The notes under the pieces were generated by a model, which made no database searches, had not been told where the DNA came from, and saw only the letters and a list, made by a program, of their open reading frames with translations. From CAIWHR01 sp963811685 (GTDB taxonomy: Bacteria > Pseudomonadota > Gammaproteobacteria > Burkholderiales > Casimicrobiaceae), in contig CAWESK010000019.1 in the NCBI GenBank assembly GCA_963811685.1, positions 124,001-188,000 on the forward strand: a stretch of DNA of 64,000 nt. The letters are read 5' to 3'. Below, piece by piece: positions 8,779 to 18,492 of the stretch; the stretch's first letter is position 1; each line of letters starts with the position of its first letter. The position numbers and the translations under genes are program-made.

Positions 8779-10479
8779 ATGCCCATGCCCGCCATCGCCT
8801 TCGACCGCTTTTATCGCTATGCCGACCTGACGGCTCTCCTCAAAGGCTTCGCCAGCGAACATCCCGGCCTCGTCGCGATCGAGTCGATCGGCAAGAGTCA
8901 CGAAGGTCGCGACATCTGGGTGCTGACCGTCACCAACACGGCGACCGGTCCCGCCGCGGACAAGCCCGCCTTCTGGGTCGACGGCAACATCCACGCCACC
9001 GAAGTCGCCGCATCCGCCGCGGCGCTGTACTTCCTGCACACGCTCGTCACCCAGTACGGCAAGGATGCCGACGTCACGCGCGCGCTCGACACGCGCGCGT
9101 TCTACCTCTGCCCGCGGATCAATCCGGACGGCGCCGAATGGGCGCTCGCCGACAAGCCGAAATGGATCCGCTCCAGCACGCGGCCCTATCCGTACGACGA
9201 GGAGGAGATCGAGGGACTCACCGTCGAGGACATCGACGGCGACGGCCGCATCCTGCAGATGCGCATCCCCGATCCCAACGGCTTGTGGAAAGACCATCCG
9301 GAACAGCCGGGACTCATGGTCCGGCGCGATCCGATCGAAATCGGCGGGACGTACTACCAGATTCTCCCGGAAGGGACGATCGAGGATTACGACGGCTACA
9401 CGATGCGCCTCAAGAAGGTGAAGCAGGGGCTCGATCTCAACCGCAATTTTCCGGCGAGCTGGCGGCAGGAATTCGAGCAGCTGGGCGCGGGGCCGTTCCC
9501 GACGTCGGAGCCCGAAGTGCGCGCTCTCGTCTCCTTCATCACGAGCCACCCGAACATCACCGGCGCGACGACCTTTCACACCTGGAGCGGCGTGCTGCTG
9601 CGGCCGTTCGAGCATTCGCCGGACGAGGAGATGCACGCCGAGGATCTGTGGTTCTACAAGAAGGCCGGCGAAAAGGGAACGGAACTCACAGGCTACCCGG
9701 CGATTTCCGTCTATCACGAGTTCCGCTATCACCCGAAGTCGGTGATCGCCGGCACGTTCGACTGGCTCTACGAGCACCTCGGCATGTACACCTGGGTGGT
9801 CGAGATCTGGAGCCCGATGCGGGAGGCGGGCATCGAGAAATACCTCTACATCGACTGGTTCCGCGATCATCCGATTGCCGACGACCTCAAGCTCTACGCG
9901 TGGAATCGCGACAAGCTCGGGGGCTTCGCGCACGTCGCCTGGAAGCCCTTCGACCATCCGCAATTGGGCAAGATCGAAATCGGCGGCTGGAACCGCTTTC
10001 ATGCGTTCTCGAATCCGCCGCCCGCCTTCCTCGAGAAGGAGCTCGCGCGATTCCCGAAGTGGATGCTCTGGCAGGCGCTGACCTCGCCGAAGCTCGAGCT
10101 GGTGGCGGCCGAGGCCGATCCGTTGGGCGACGACAACTGGCGCGTGCGCCTCGTCGTCCAGAACACCGGCTGGCTGCCGAGCTATGTGTCGAAGCGGGCG
10201 CTCGAGCGCAAGGTGGTCCGTGACGTCGTCGCCGAAATCACGGTGCCGGCCGGCGTCAAGCTCGTGCACGGCAAACGACGCCAGCTGCTGGGCCAGCTCG
10301 AAGGCAAGGCGTACAAGCACACGGGCGTGTCGTTCTGGCCGGACTACAACATCACCGATGCCCGCGTCAAAGTGGAATGGGTCGTGCGCGCGAAAAAGGG
10401 CGAGCGCATCGACGTCGTCGCGCGGCACGAGAAGGCAGGCGTAGTCCGGGCGTCGGTCGCCCTCGGCGCGGTCACGTGA
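8779..10479 (+). CDS. M14-family zinc carboxypeptidase
   Basis: This 566-residue M14 metallocarboxypeptidase is predicted to remove C-terminal residues from peptides. The zinc motif HxxE is HATE in DGNIHATEVAAS near residue 73. Substrate-binding residues lie in LDLNRNFPASW near residue 220, followed by HTWSG. The catalytic glutamate is probably in WVVEIWSP near residue 340. A beta-rich C-terminal region of about 130 residues follows. No signal peptide is evident from the ATG at 8779 or 8785, so it may be cytoplasmic. Its TGA overlaps the ATG of the MFS transporter (TGATG), implying coupled expression. Confidence 0.88.
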   Translation: MPMPAIAFDRFYRYADLTALLKGFASEHPGLVAIESIGKSHEGRDIWVLTVTNTATGPAADKPAFWVDGNIHATEVAASAAALYFLHTLVTQYGKDADVTRALDTRAFYLCPRINPDGAEWALADKPKWIRSSTRPYPYDEEEIEGLTVEDIDGDGRILQMRIPDPNGLWKDHPEQPGLMVRRDPIEIGGTYYQILPEGTIEDYDGYTMRLKKVKQGLDLNRNFPASWRQEFEQLGAGPFPTSEPEVRALVSFITSHPNITGATTFHTWSGVLLRPFEHSPDEEMHAEDLWFYKKAGEKGTELTGYPAISVYHEFRYHPKSVIAGTFDWLYEHLGMYTWVVEIWSPMREAGIEKYLYIDWFRDHPIADDLKLYAWNRDKLGGFAHVAWKPFDHPQLGKIEIGGWNRFHAFSNPPPAFLEKELARFPKWMLWQALTSPKLELVAAEADPLGDDNWRVRLVVQNTGWLPSYVSKRALERKVVRDVVAEITVPAGVKLVHGKRRQLLGQLEGKAYKHTGVSFWPDYNITDARVKVEWVVRAKKGERIDVVARHEKAGVVRASVALGAVT

Positions 10480-11688
10480 TGAAGTCGAAACACGGGCTTG
10501 CCGCGGTACCGCGCGGCGTCTGGGTGCTGGGTCTTGTCAGCATGTGCATGGATCTGTCGTCGGAGCTGATCCATTCGCTGCTGCCGCTCTATCTTGCCGT
10601 CGGACTCGGCGCCAGCACGCTGACGATCGGCATCATCGAGGGCGTCGCGGAGGCGATCGCGCTCATCGTCAAGGTTTTTTCCGGCGTCCTCTCGGATCTC
10701 TTCCACCGGCGCAAGGCGTTGGTGGTGCTCGGCTACGGCCTCGCCGCCGTCACGAAGCCCGTGTTCCCGCTCGCCTCGACCCTCGGCTGGGTTGTCACCG
10801 CGCGCTTCGTCGACCGGGTCGGCAAGGGCATCCGCGGCGCCCCGCGCGATGCGCTCATCACCGACATCACCCCGCCGGAGGTGCGTGGCGCGAGCTTCGG
10901 ACTGCGACAGGCTCTCGACACCGTCGGCGCGGTCGGCGGACCGCTGCTCGCGATCGCCGCGATCGCCATGTTCGCCGGGGATTTCAAGGCGGCCTTCTGG
11001 GTCGCGGTCATTCCGGCGTTCCTCTCGGTTGCGCTGCTGGTCGGCGGGGGTCGACGAACCGGACCGACGGCAGTCGTCTGCGGCGCGCGGACAAGGACGG
11101 ACGCCTGCGGTTTGCCGACGCGAAGCGTCTCGGCCGCGGTTTCGCCATCGTCGTCACCATTGCCGCGGTGCTCACGCTCGCGCGGTTTTCCGAGGCCTTC
11201 CTCGATCCTTCGCGCGCGCGACGTCGGCCTTGCGGTCGGCCACGCGCCATGGGTGATGGTGGTCATGTCGGCGATCTACGCGGCGGTCGCGTACCCCGCC
11301 GGTGCCGCCGCCGACCGCGGTTACGGTCCAAAGCTGCTCTCGGCGGGACTCATCGCGCTCGTCGCGTCGGATCTGTTGCTCGCCCGTGCCGCCGGCCCGA
11401 CGGGCGGTGATGACCGGCGCGGTGTTGTGGGGATTGCACATGGGGCTGACGCAGGGACTTCTGGCCGCGCTCGTCGCGCAGGCCGCGCCGGCGGACTTGC
11501 GCGGCACGGCGTTCGGCGTGTTCAATCTCGTGTGCGGCGTAGCGCTGCTCGCGGCGAGCGTGATCGCCGGTTGGCTGTGGGACGCCTTCGGGCCGCAATT
11601 CACGTTCTACGCGGGCGCGGCGTTCACGCTGGTCGCGTGGGCCGGGTTCCTCGCCTATGGGCGCAGCGCAACGAAGCTGCGGCACTGA
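10479..11688 (+). CDS. MFS transporter (about four frameshifts)
   Basis: A major facilitator superfamily permease of about 400 residues. The N-terminal half is clean, with MCMDLSSELIHSLLPLYL in TM1 and a loop motif FVDRVGKGIRGAPRDALI. The frame then steps by one base each time near 11045, 11060-11090, 11200 and 11400; the final segment ends WAGFLAYGRSATKLRH. All four steps are in the direction expected from single-base insertions. The start overlaps the M14 stop, so the substrate may be a product of that peptidase; that is inference only. Confidence 0.75.
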
Positions 11689-11750
11689 GGCGACCCGCGC
11701 CTTCGGCGTAAGGCCAGCGGCGCTGCCGCGACGAATCGGAGGATCAGACC

Positions 11751-12614
11751 ATGCCTTCCGCCATGCTGCCCGCCGACACCGTCCCTGTAGCCCGCGGGAG
11801 CCTCTACTATCGTCACCGGCTTCCGGTCCGGGTGATGCACTGGGTCAACGTCGTCGCGCTCACGATCCTGCTGATGAGCGGGCTCAACATCTTCGATGCG
11901 CATCCCGCGCTCTATTGGGGCGATTCCTCGTATACGGGGCGGGGGCCGGTGCTGGTGATCGGCGCGAACATGACCCCCGAGGCCGGCATCCATGGAATCA
12001 CGAGGGTATTCGGTCGTGAATTCGACACGACAGGCGTCCTCGGCGCGTCGAAGGACCGTGAAGGCGAGCTCACCAATCGCGCGTTCCCCTGGTGGCTCAC
12101 CATTCCGGACAACCGCTGGCTGTCGATGGCGCGTTCGTGGCATTTTTTCTTTGCGTGGATCCTGATCCTCAACGGACTCGCCTATCTCGTCTGGTCGCTG
12201 GGCAGCCGTCATCTGACGCGCGACCTCGCGCCTGACGGCCGCGACCTCCGCTCCATCCCGCAGTCGATCCGCGACCATCTGCGCTTCCGCCATCCGACAG
12301 GGGAGGCGGCGAAGCGCTACAACGTGCTGCAGAAGATCGCCTATCTCACCGTGATCTTCGTGCTCGTGCCGCTGGTGATCCTGATGGGCCTCGCGATGTC
12401 GCCGCGGGCGGATGCGATCTGGCCGGGCTGGGTCGATCTCTTCGGCGGCCGCCAGTCGGCGCGCACGATCCACTTCATCGCCGCGTGGACGATTGTCGCG
12501 TTCGTGCTGATCCACGTGTTCGAGGTCGTCGTCTCGGGTTTCTGGAACCATTTGCGCTCGATGATCACCGGGCGTTATCGCGTGCCTTCGGAGGCGGGCC
12601 ATGAACCGCGTTGA
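11751..12614 (+). CDS. Cytochrome b (b561/thiosulfate-reductase type) membrane subunit
   Basis: A 287-residue di-haem cytochrome b-type protein with four hydrophobic helices. Candidate haem histidines are in RHRLPVRVMHWVN (TM1), SWHFFFAWILI (middle helix) and HFIAAWTIVAFVLIHVFEVV (C-terminal helix). GGAGG precedes the ATG. It overlaps the next gene by 14 bases and would be the membrane electron donor or acceptor for that molybdoenzyme. Confidence 0.85.
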   Translation: MPSAMLPADTVPVARGSLYYRHRLPVRVMHWVNVVALTILLMSGLNIFDAHPALYWGDSSYTGRGPVLVIGANMTPEAGIHGITRVFGREFDTTGVLGASKDREGELTNRAFPWWLTIPDNRWLSMARSWHFFFAWILILNGLAYLVWSLGSRHLTRDLAPDGRDLRSIPQSIRDHLRFRHPTGEAAKRYNVLQKIAYLTVIFVLVPLVILMGLAMSPRADAIWPGWVDLFGGRQSARTIHFIAAWTIVAFVLIHVFEVVVSGFWNHLRSMITGRYRVPSEAGHEPR

Positions 12615-13374
12615 AGCGGCGCGGAGGCGTTTTTTGGCGCGGACGTTCGCGGCAGCCGGGGCGCTCGCGCTCGCCGGTTGCGAACGCTTGTCGAAGTCCG
12701 ACTGGTTCCCGAAGATCCTGGGCGCCGGCGAGACGGCGAGCCAGGCAGCGCTGCAGACGGTCGCCGGGCGCAAGTCGATGGCGCAGGAATTCACGGTTGC
12801 CGACCTGTCGCCGTCGTTTCGCAGCAACGGCACCGCGGAACCCGACAGCGATGCGTACCGCGCGTTGATGGCGGGCAACTTCGCCGACTACCGCCTCGAG
12901 GTCGGCGGCCTCGTCGAGCACCCGTTGTCGCTGTCGCTGATCGAGCTGGGAGCGATGCCGAACCGCACCCAGATCACGCGTCACGACTGCGTCGAAGGCT
13001 GGAGCGCAATCGCGAAATGGAAAGGCGCGAGGCTCGCCGCGTTGCTCGACGCGGCGCGTCCGCAGCCGCAGGCGCGCTTTGTCGTCTTCCACTGCGCGGA
13101 TCCGATGGCGCCCGACGGCAGCGATCCCTATTACGAGAGCATCGATTTCGACGATGCGTATCACCCGCAGACGATCCTCGCCTACGAGATGAACGACGCG
13201 CCGCTCCCGGTCAAGAACGGCGCGCCGCTGCGGCTGCGCGTCGAGCGCCAGCTCGGCTACAAGCACGCGAAATACGTGATGCGGATCGAATTGGTCGAGA
13301 GCTTCGACAAAATCGCCGGCGGCAAGGGCGGCTACTGGGAAGACAACGGTTACCAGTGGTTCGCCGGTATCTGA
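12601..13374 (+). CDS. Molybdopterin-dependent oxidoreductase (sulfite-oxidase fold), Tat lipoprotein
   Basis: A 257-residue sulfite-oxidase-superfamily enzyme. The molybdenum-ligand cysteine is in TRHDCVEGWSAIAKW near residue 131. The N terminus has a twin-arginine region (ARRRFLARTF) followed by a lipobox-like LALAGC, so it is probably Tat-exported as a lipoprotein. Partner and substrate are not shown by the sequence. Relatives include MsrP-type methionine sulfoxide reductases, whose partner is also a b-type haem membrane protein. Confidence 0.85.
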   Translation: MNRVEAARRRFLARTFAAAGALALAGCERLSKSDWFPKILGAGETASQAALQTVAGRKSMAQEFTVADLSPSFRSNGTAEPDSDAYRALMAGNFADYRLEVGGLVEHPLSLSLIELGAMPNRTQITRHDCVEGWSAIAKWKGARLAALLDAARPQPQARFVVFHCADPMAPDGSDPYYESIDFDDAYHPQTILAYEMNDAPLPVKNGAPLRLRVERQLGYKHAKYVMRIELVESFDKIAGGKGGYWEDNGYQWFAGI

Positions 13375-13425
13375 GCGCTCCTCCGGCTTAGGCCCGGGAG
13401 AGGTTCCGCAATCGATTTGGCTCTA

Positions 13426-13479
13426 TGGGACGGCCACCTCTCGCTCCTCTTTGGGGCAGCGGGGGCCTCTGCCGTCCCA
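13426..13479. repeat. Inverted repeat in leader of the propeller gene
   Basis: TGGGACGGC (13426-13434) and GCCGTCCCA (13471-13479) are perfect inverted arms around a 36-base loop. The pair lies between the oxidoreductase stop and a plausible promoter. No T-run follows, so it is not a classical terminator; it could be a structured element or a regulator site. Confidence 0.4.
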
Positions 13480-13527
13480 TCAGAGCGCTGCAATTCCAGT
13501 TTCTTGGACAGTGTAATTTTTACATCG

Positions 13528-13557
13528 TTGACATCGATGAAGATTGGCGTTTAGGCT
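13528..13557 (+). promoter_or_regulatory. Candidate sigma-70 promoter for the exported propeller protein
   Basis: TTGACA (13528-13533) is followed after 18 bases by TAGGCT (13552-13557). It lies about 50 bases upstream of the ATG at 13605, in a locally AT-rich stretch that also holds TGTAA-TTT-TTACA (13512-13524). The -10 is weak. Confidence 0.35.
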
Positions 13558-13604
13558 AATCAATTGTGCGCGAATTGACCGCGACACTTCACGAGGAGAA
13601 AACG

Positions 13605-16308
13605 ATGCGCAGGATCGCTGCTGCACTCTCTATCTTTTTCTTTGGGCTGGTTGGGATTGCGGGCTCAGCTTGGGCCGACGACCCTGCTTCGCTCGGATTC
13701 AAGAAGCCACTCGAGGATGAAGCGCGAACCCCGGACAGGACGCCCGCGGCCGAGGCTTTCCTGCTGCGCGCCTATCCCGCGACCGACATACCCTCAGATG
13801 CCTCTTGGGCGGCCCGGAGTGACTGGGCGGCGCTCAATGCCAGCGCCCATTCGACCGGCTCCTGGCAACTGATCGGCCCGAGCAAGGCAACCTACCCTTC
13901 GGTGCTGAATCCGTTCCTGTTCGACGGAGCGCAGTACGTGGCGAGCGGGCGCGTGACGGCGATGGCGATTGCCCGACCTGCTCGCAGGGCAAGTGCACGC
14001 TTTACGCCGCGGCAGCAGGGGGCGGCGTCTGGCGTACCGACAAGGCGCTCAACGGTTCGAATTGGCAGTACATCTCCGGCAACTTCGGCACGAACGCGAT
14101 CGGTTCGCTGCTCATGGATCCGCGTGATGCTTCGGGTAACACGCTCTATGCCGGCACGGGCGAGCCGAACGCCTCGGCCGATTCGGAAGCGGGCGTCGGC
14201 GTCTACAAGACGACGGACGGCGGCCAGACGTGGACGCTCGTGCCCGGCAGCGACATCTTCTTCCAGCGCTCGATCGGACAGATGGCTCTCGACAACGACG
14301 GTAACCTGCTTGTTCCGATCGCCAGCGGCGTTCGCGGCGTCAGCTCGGTTTCGAGTGGCGCCTCTTCGAGCGGCGCGACAGGTCATCCGTTGGTGAGCCG
14401 CGGCCTCTGGCGATGTAACGGGATTTCCTGCACGCAGATTTTTACCGCCCCGCTACCTTTTACTCGCGGCTCAACCACCGTCAAGGTCGACCCGACGCAT
14501 CCAAACATAATCTATGTCAATGCGTTCGGTGGAAACTTCTTTGGACCGGGCACCTCCGGTGGTATCTGGCGCTCGACAGACAACGGCTTGACGTTTCCAA
14601 AACAAATCTTTGCCCCCACGGACGCTTCGGCCACCGCAACTGGCAGCGCGCTTGAGCGCGATGAATTCGACGTCACCACGTTACCAGGCGGAGCGACGCG
14701 AATGTTCGTCGGCGCCGGCTCGTACCCGCCGGGGGAGGACCTCTGTCGTCCTTCTGGCGGAGCGACAACGCTGACACTGCGGCAACGTTCGCTTCGAAGG
14801 GCGGAGCCCAAGTCGAAGATTTCTGCACCGGGCAGTGCTGGTACGACAACGTCGTCTATACGCCACCGGGGGCGCCCGATATCGTGTACGTTGGCGGTTC
14901 GTTCTCATACGACCAACTGAAGGCACAGTCGAATGGCCGCGCCTGGCTGTTGTCGACAGACGGCGGAGCCAACTTCACCGATCTCACGCAAGACGCCGAT
15001 CCGAACAAGGCTGAGGCGATCCATCCCGATCAACACGCGATCGTTACGGTTCCGGGCAAACCACTGCAATTCATCACCGGCTCGGACGGCGGTGTTGTCC
15101 GCTCGGACGGCAAGGTTGCCGATATCTCATCCAAATGCAACACGCGCGGCCTGAACGCGGCGGACCTGGCGCTGTGCAAGAGCCTGCTGAGCAAGGTCGC
15201 GGACCAGCTCGTCAACATGAACGATGGCTTGTCGACGCTGCAGTTCCAGAGCCTGTCGGCGAGCGCGCAGCGGCCGCAGAACCTCCTGCAGGGCGGCACG
15301 CAGGACAACGGGACGTTCCAGTACAACGGTTCTCCCGTCGTCTGGCCCCAGGAGATCTATGGCGATGGCGGCCAATCCGGCTTCAGCGTCACGAACGACG
15401 CGTTGCGCTTCAACACGTTCACCGGCCAGGCAAACGACGCGAACTTCCGTAACGGCGATCCGACGAAGTGGGTGATCATTTCGGCGCCGATCTTCACGCA
15501 GTCCCGAGGGGTCGTTCTTCTATCCGCCGGTGATCGCCGACCCGAACCCGACCAAGGCCGGCTCGATCTTCCAGGGTTCGTTGTCCGTCTGGCGGACGCA
15601 GGACTGGGGTGGTAACCAGGCCTATCTCGAGGCCAACTGCCCTGAGTTCACGACATTCGCCGGCCAGCCGGGCTGCGGCAATTTCGTCGTCATCGGCAAT
15701 GGCGTGCCGTCGACACGGCTGATTCGGCGGCTCGGGGGACCGGGCCGGTACAGCGGCTCTCCGGCGGCGCGCGTCGCCTGGATCGCACGGGCTCCGCAAA
15801 ACGCGGGAACAATGTGGGCGGCTACGAGTACCGGCCGTGTGTTCATCACGGAAAACGCCAACGATCCGGCCACCTCCGTCGTCTGGCATCGTATCGACCC
15901 CGTGTCGAACGATCCCAGTCGAGCCATCAGCGAGATCTATGTCGATCCGACAAATGCGCACCATGCTTGGATCTCGTATAACGGCTACAACGTGAACACG
16001 CCGACAACGCCGGGGCATGTGTTCGAAGTCGACTTGGAGCGGAACAGGTACGGCGACGTGGGTCGATCGCAGCTACAACCTGCCGGACTTCCCGATCACG
16101 GCCGTGGTGCGCGATGATCGTGACCGGCGATCTCTACGCGGCCTCCGATTTCGGCGTCATGAAGCTGCCAAGTGGCGGCTCGGTCTGGGCCGCAGCGGGT
16201 AGCGGACTGCCGATGGTCGAAGTGTCCGGCCTTACGATCGTGCCGAGCGCGCGCATCCTGTACGCCGCGACGCACGGACGCAGCGCGTGGTCGATGCAGT
16301 TGCCGTAA
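13605..16308 (+). CDS. Large exported BNR/sortilin-like beta-propeller protein (about five frameshifts)
   Basis: An exported protein of about 900 residues with a clear signal peptide (MRRIAAALSIFFFGLVGIAG, cleavage probably after SAWA). Repeated Asp-box-like elements occur, such as VYKTTDGGQTW, GIWRSTDNGLTF and LLSTDGGANFTD, as in BNR and VPS10/sortilin-type beta-propellers. It ends with the propeller-like ARILYAATHGRSAWSMQLP. Frame changes fall near 13968, 14745, 15505, 16040 and 16105, in both directions. A GAGGAG ribosome site precedes the ATG at 13605. Relatives include glycosidases and adhesin-like proteins; I cannot assign a substrate. Confidence 0.72.
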
Positions 16309-16329
16309 ACGAGGGACCCGCGCTGGTGA

Positions 16330-16357
16330 AAGGGCCGCTTCCGGGCGGCCCTTTTTT
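16330..16357 (+). terminator. Rho-independent terminator between convergent genes
   Basis: AAGGGCCGC (16330-16338) and GCGGCCCTT (16345-16353) form a 9-bp stem with a 6-nt loop, running into TTTTTT (16352-16357). It ends the propeller transcript; imuB converges from the other side at 16362. Confidence 0.85.
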
Positions 16358-16361
16358 CATC

Positions 16362-17852
16362 TCATGCGAATATCCCGTGCATGAACCACTCGCCGTCGTC
16401 GATGCCGTAGCGGTGGTCGCGATAGATCCAGACGGTTTCGCCGCGCGGGCTTTCGGCGACGAAGTAATCGCGGCGCACGTCGGCGCCGTCCCACCATCCC
16501 GATTCGATCCGTTCCGGGCCGTCGCGCAGCACCCACGGCTGCGCTTCGAGGAGATGGCCGAGGGGCGCCGGTTCCGACAGCAGCCAGACGGGGCGCGGAG
16601 GAAAGGCGTCGGGAAGGCGCCGCGCTTTGCCGCTTTCGCTTTTTTCCGCTGAGCGTGCCGGAAAACGTGGTGTGTCCGCGGATGCCCGCTCAGGCCGGTG
16701 CTCGGCATGCGGCGCAACGAGCACGACGGCGTCCTCGCCCAGACGCGCGCGCAAGCGGTCGACGAGCGGCACCGTGACCGCGACCTCGTCGCCGGGAAGG
16801 AGGCCGAGATTGCGGCTCGCGAGCGGCGCCGTGGTCTCGCTCGCGAGCGCGATGCTCTCCACCGGGGCCGGCAGCGTGACGCGAGCAAGACGCTCGCGCA
16901 AGACGGCGAAGAGATGCGCCGGCGCGCGCGCCGGCGCGGCCAGCGCGAAGCGCACCGTGGTCGCAGGCGCGCCGGTTCTGACGCCGATGTAGCGCTCGTG
17001 CGCGAGCGCGAGCGACATCTCGAGGATGCCGAGCCCGCGCCCGGTGAGCCATCCCGCGAGCTCGTGGACGAGCCGGTTCGTCGCGAACGTGAGCGCCTCG
17101 ACGCTCGCGACCGGCGCCGGCAGGTCGAGCCGCCCGCGGTAGCGAGGCGGCGGCACGAACGGCGGGCGCGGATCGGGAATGAGCCCGCGCACGCGGTCGA
17201 GCGTCGCGACGAAATCGGCGCCGGCGCGGCGCGCGAGCCCCGCGCGCGGCAGCGCGCAGGCCTGCCCGAATGTCGTGACGCCGGCCGTAGCGAGCATGGC
17301 GATCACCTCCGCCGCGAGATCGAGATGGGCGAGCGGCAGCGGTGCGAGTGCGGTGTCCAGGAGCGGCAGGCGGACCGCTGCCACCGGACAATCCGCGCGC
17401 GCGAGCAGCAGCGCCGCGAGCGGCGTGGGCGCCAGCGCCAATCGCGTGGTGTAGCCGAGATCCCGCGCGCCGCGCGCGAGCTCCGTCGTCAGCCGCTTCA
17501 GGCCGCCGAAGAGGCGCAGGCTGCCGCCGATCTCGGCCAGCACTGCATCCGGCGGGGCGAGCGAGATCGCGGGCGTGAACTGCGTGGCCCAGGCGGCAAT
17601 CGCGGCGAGCGCCGCGTCTTCCTGCTGCGGATCGCGATCGCGCAGCACGATGCCGGGGGCTCGGGCGAGCGCTGCCGAGACGAGTTGCTGCGGCGCGATC
17701 GCGGCGTCGTGCGCGGCGGCATTGGCGGCGACGATGCGCGGATAGTGCCCGCCGGTGGTGACGGCGAACGCTCGCGCGGCGTCAGCGGGGGAGAGCGATC
17801 GCGCGAAGACTTCGAGCGGCAGCGACGGCAGCAGCAGGCAGGCCCACAGCAT
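16362..17852 (-). CDS. imuB: ImuB, inactive Y-family polymerase-like mutasome hub
   Basis: This 496-residue ImuB protein is the catalytically inactive Y-family polymerase homologue that bridges DnaE2, ImuA and the beta clamp. The N terminus MLWACLLLPSLPLEVF lacks the catalytic aspartate of active DinB enzymes. The palm equivalent AVLAEIGGSLRLFGG also lacks the acidic pair. The long C-terminal region ends DDGEWFMHGIFA, typical of ImuB. The start lies 18 bases after the DinB-fold gene, so it is the last gene of an imuA-dinB-imuB unit. Confidence 0.92.
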   Translation of the reverse strand: MLWACLLLPSLPLEVFARSLSPADAARAFAVTTGGHYPRIVAANAAAHDAAIAPQQLVSAALARAPGIVLRDRDPQQEDAALAAIAAWATQFTPAISLAPPDAVLAEIGGSLRLFGGLKRLTTELARGARDLGYTTRLALAPTPLAALLLARADCPVAAVRLPLLDTALAPLPLAHLDLAAEVIAMLATAGVTTFGQACALPRAGLARRAGADFVATLDRVRGLIPDPRPPFVPPPRYRGRLDLPAPVASVEALTFATNRLVHELAGWLTGRGLGILEMSLALAHERYIGVRTGAPATTVRFALAAPARAPAHLFAVLRERLARVTLPAPVESIALASETTAPLASRNLGLLPGDEVAVTVPLVDRLRARLGEDAVVLVAPHAEHRPERASADTPRFPARSAEKSESGKARRLPDAFPPRPVWLLSEPAPLGHLLEAQPWVLRDGPERIESGWWDGADVRRDYFVAESPRGETVWIYRDHRYGIDDGEWFMHGIFA

Positions 17853-17870
17853 GTGCGCACCGGAGGGTGA

Positions 17871-18479
17871 TCATGAGACGCGCGACGACGGCGCGCCCTC
17901 CCAGACCGCGGTCTCGGACAAGCCGATTTCCGCGAGCTCCGCCGCGCGCAGATGGGCTTCGTTCGCGCAGAAGAACTCGTCGAGCTGCGGCGGCTCGACC
18001 TTCGTGCCGGCGAGCATCGCGTGCGCCTGGCCGCGATGGTGGATCTGGTGCTGGAAGAGGTGCGCGAGGAGTCGCGTTGCGCTTTCCTGCATGACGCCCG
18101 CGCGCCTCGGCACGGCGATCGGCCGCGTGAGATCGGCGTCGGTCAGCGGCGCGCACAAGGCGATGAGCCGGCGATCGACCGCGTGCTGCGCAGCGGAGAG
18201 GGCAACGCAGGTGTCGAACGGTTCTTCCGGATCATAAAAGCGGCCGGAATCGAGGTTCGGCGGCTCGCCGCGGAAGCTCCTCTCCAGCGCGTCGACGTAA
18301 TACCAGTCGACGGTCAGGTTGTGGTTGAGCGTCGCCTTGATCGAAGGGAAGAAGCTCGTGCGCGTGGCGACGAAATCGTCCTGCGAAAGCTTCGCGCAGG
18401 CAGCGAGCAGCCGGTGGTTCGACCACGCGTTGTTGCACGCCATCGTGTAGAAGTGATGGGCGAGAGGAGAATTCGTCAT
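17871..18479 (-). CDS. DinB/YfiT-fold putative metal-dependent protein between imuA and imuB
   Basis: A 202-residue protein of the DinB/YfiT four-helix-bundle type, unrelated to DNA polymerase IV. Likely metal ligands are the histidine in LNHNLTVDWYYVD (about residue 48) and those in HLFQHQIHHRGQAHAML (about residues 142-150), the classical HxxxHH spacing. The ATG at 18479 begins MTNSPLAHHFYTM; upstream in-frame codons overlap imuA. Family members act as thiol-dependent transferases or hydrolases. It sits 13 bases after imuA and 18 before imuB, so co-expression with the mutasome is likely; any role in it is inference. Confidence 0.85.
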   Translation of the reverse strand: MTNSPLAHHFYTMACNNAWSNHRLLAACAKLSQDDFVATRTSFFPSIKATLNHNLTVDWYYVDALERSFRGEPPNLDSGRFYDPEEPFDTCVALSAAQHAVDRRLIALCAPLTDADLTRPIAVPRRAGVMQESATRLLAHLFQHQIHHRGQAHAMLAGTKVEPPQLDEFFCANEAHLRAAELAEIGLSETAVWEGAPSSRVS

Positions 18480-18492
18480 CGGAAAGTCCCTG

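Noticed and set aside
13512..13524. TGTAA-TTT-TTACA as a named regulator site
   Set aside because: Five-base arms are too short to assign a regulator, and no second copy was seen.
17871..18479. DNA polymerase IV (DinB polymerase)
   Set aside because: The protein is the DinB/YfiT metal-binding helical bundle; it has no polymerase motifs despite the shared name.
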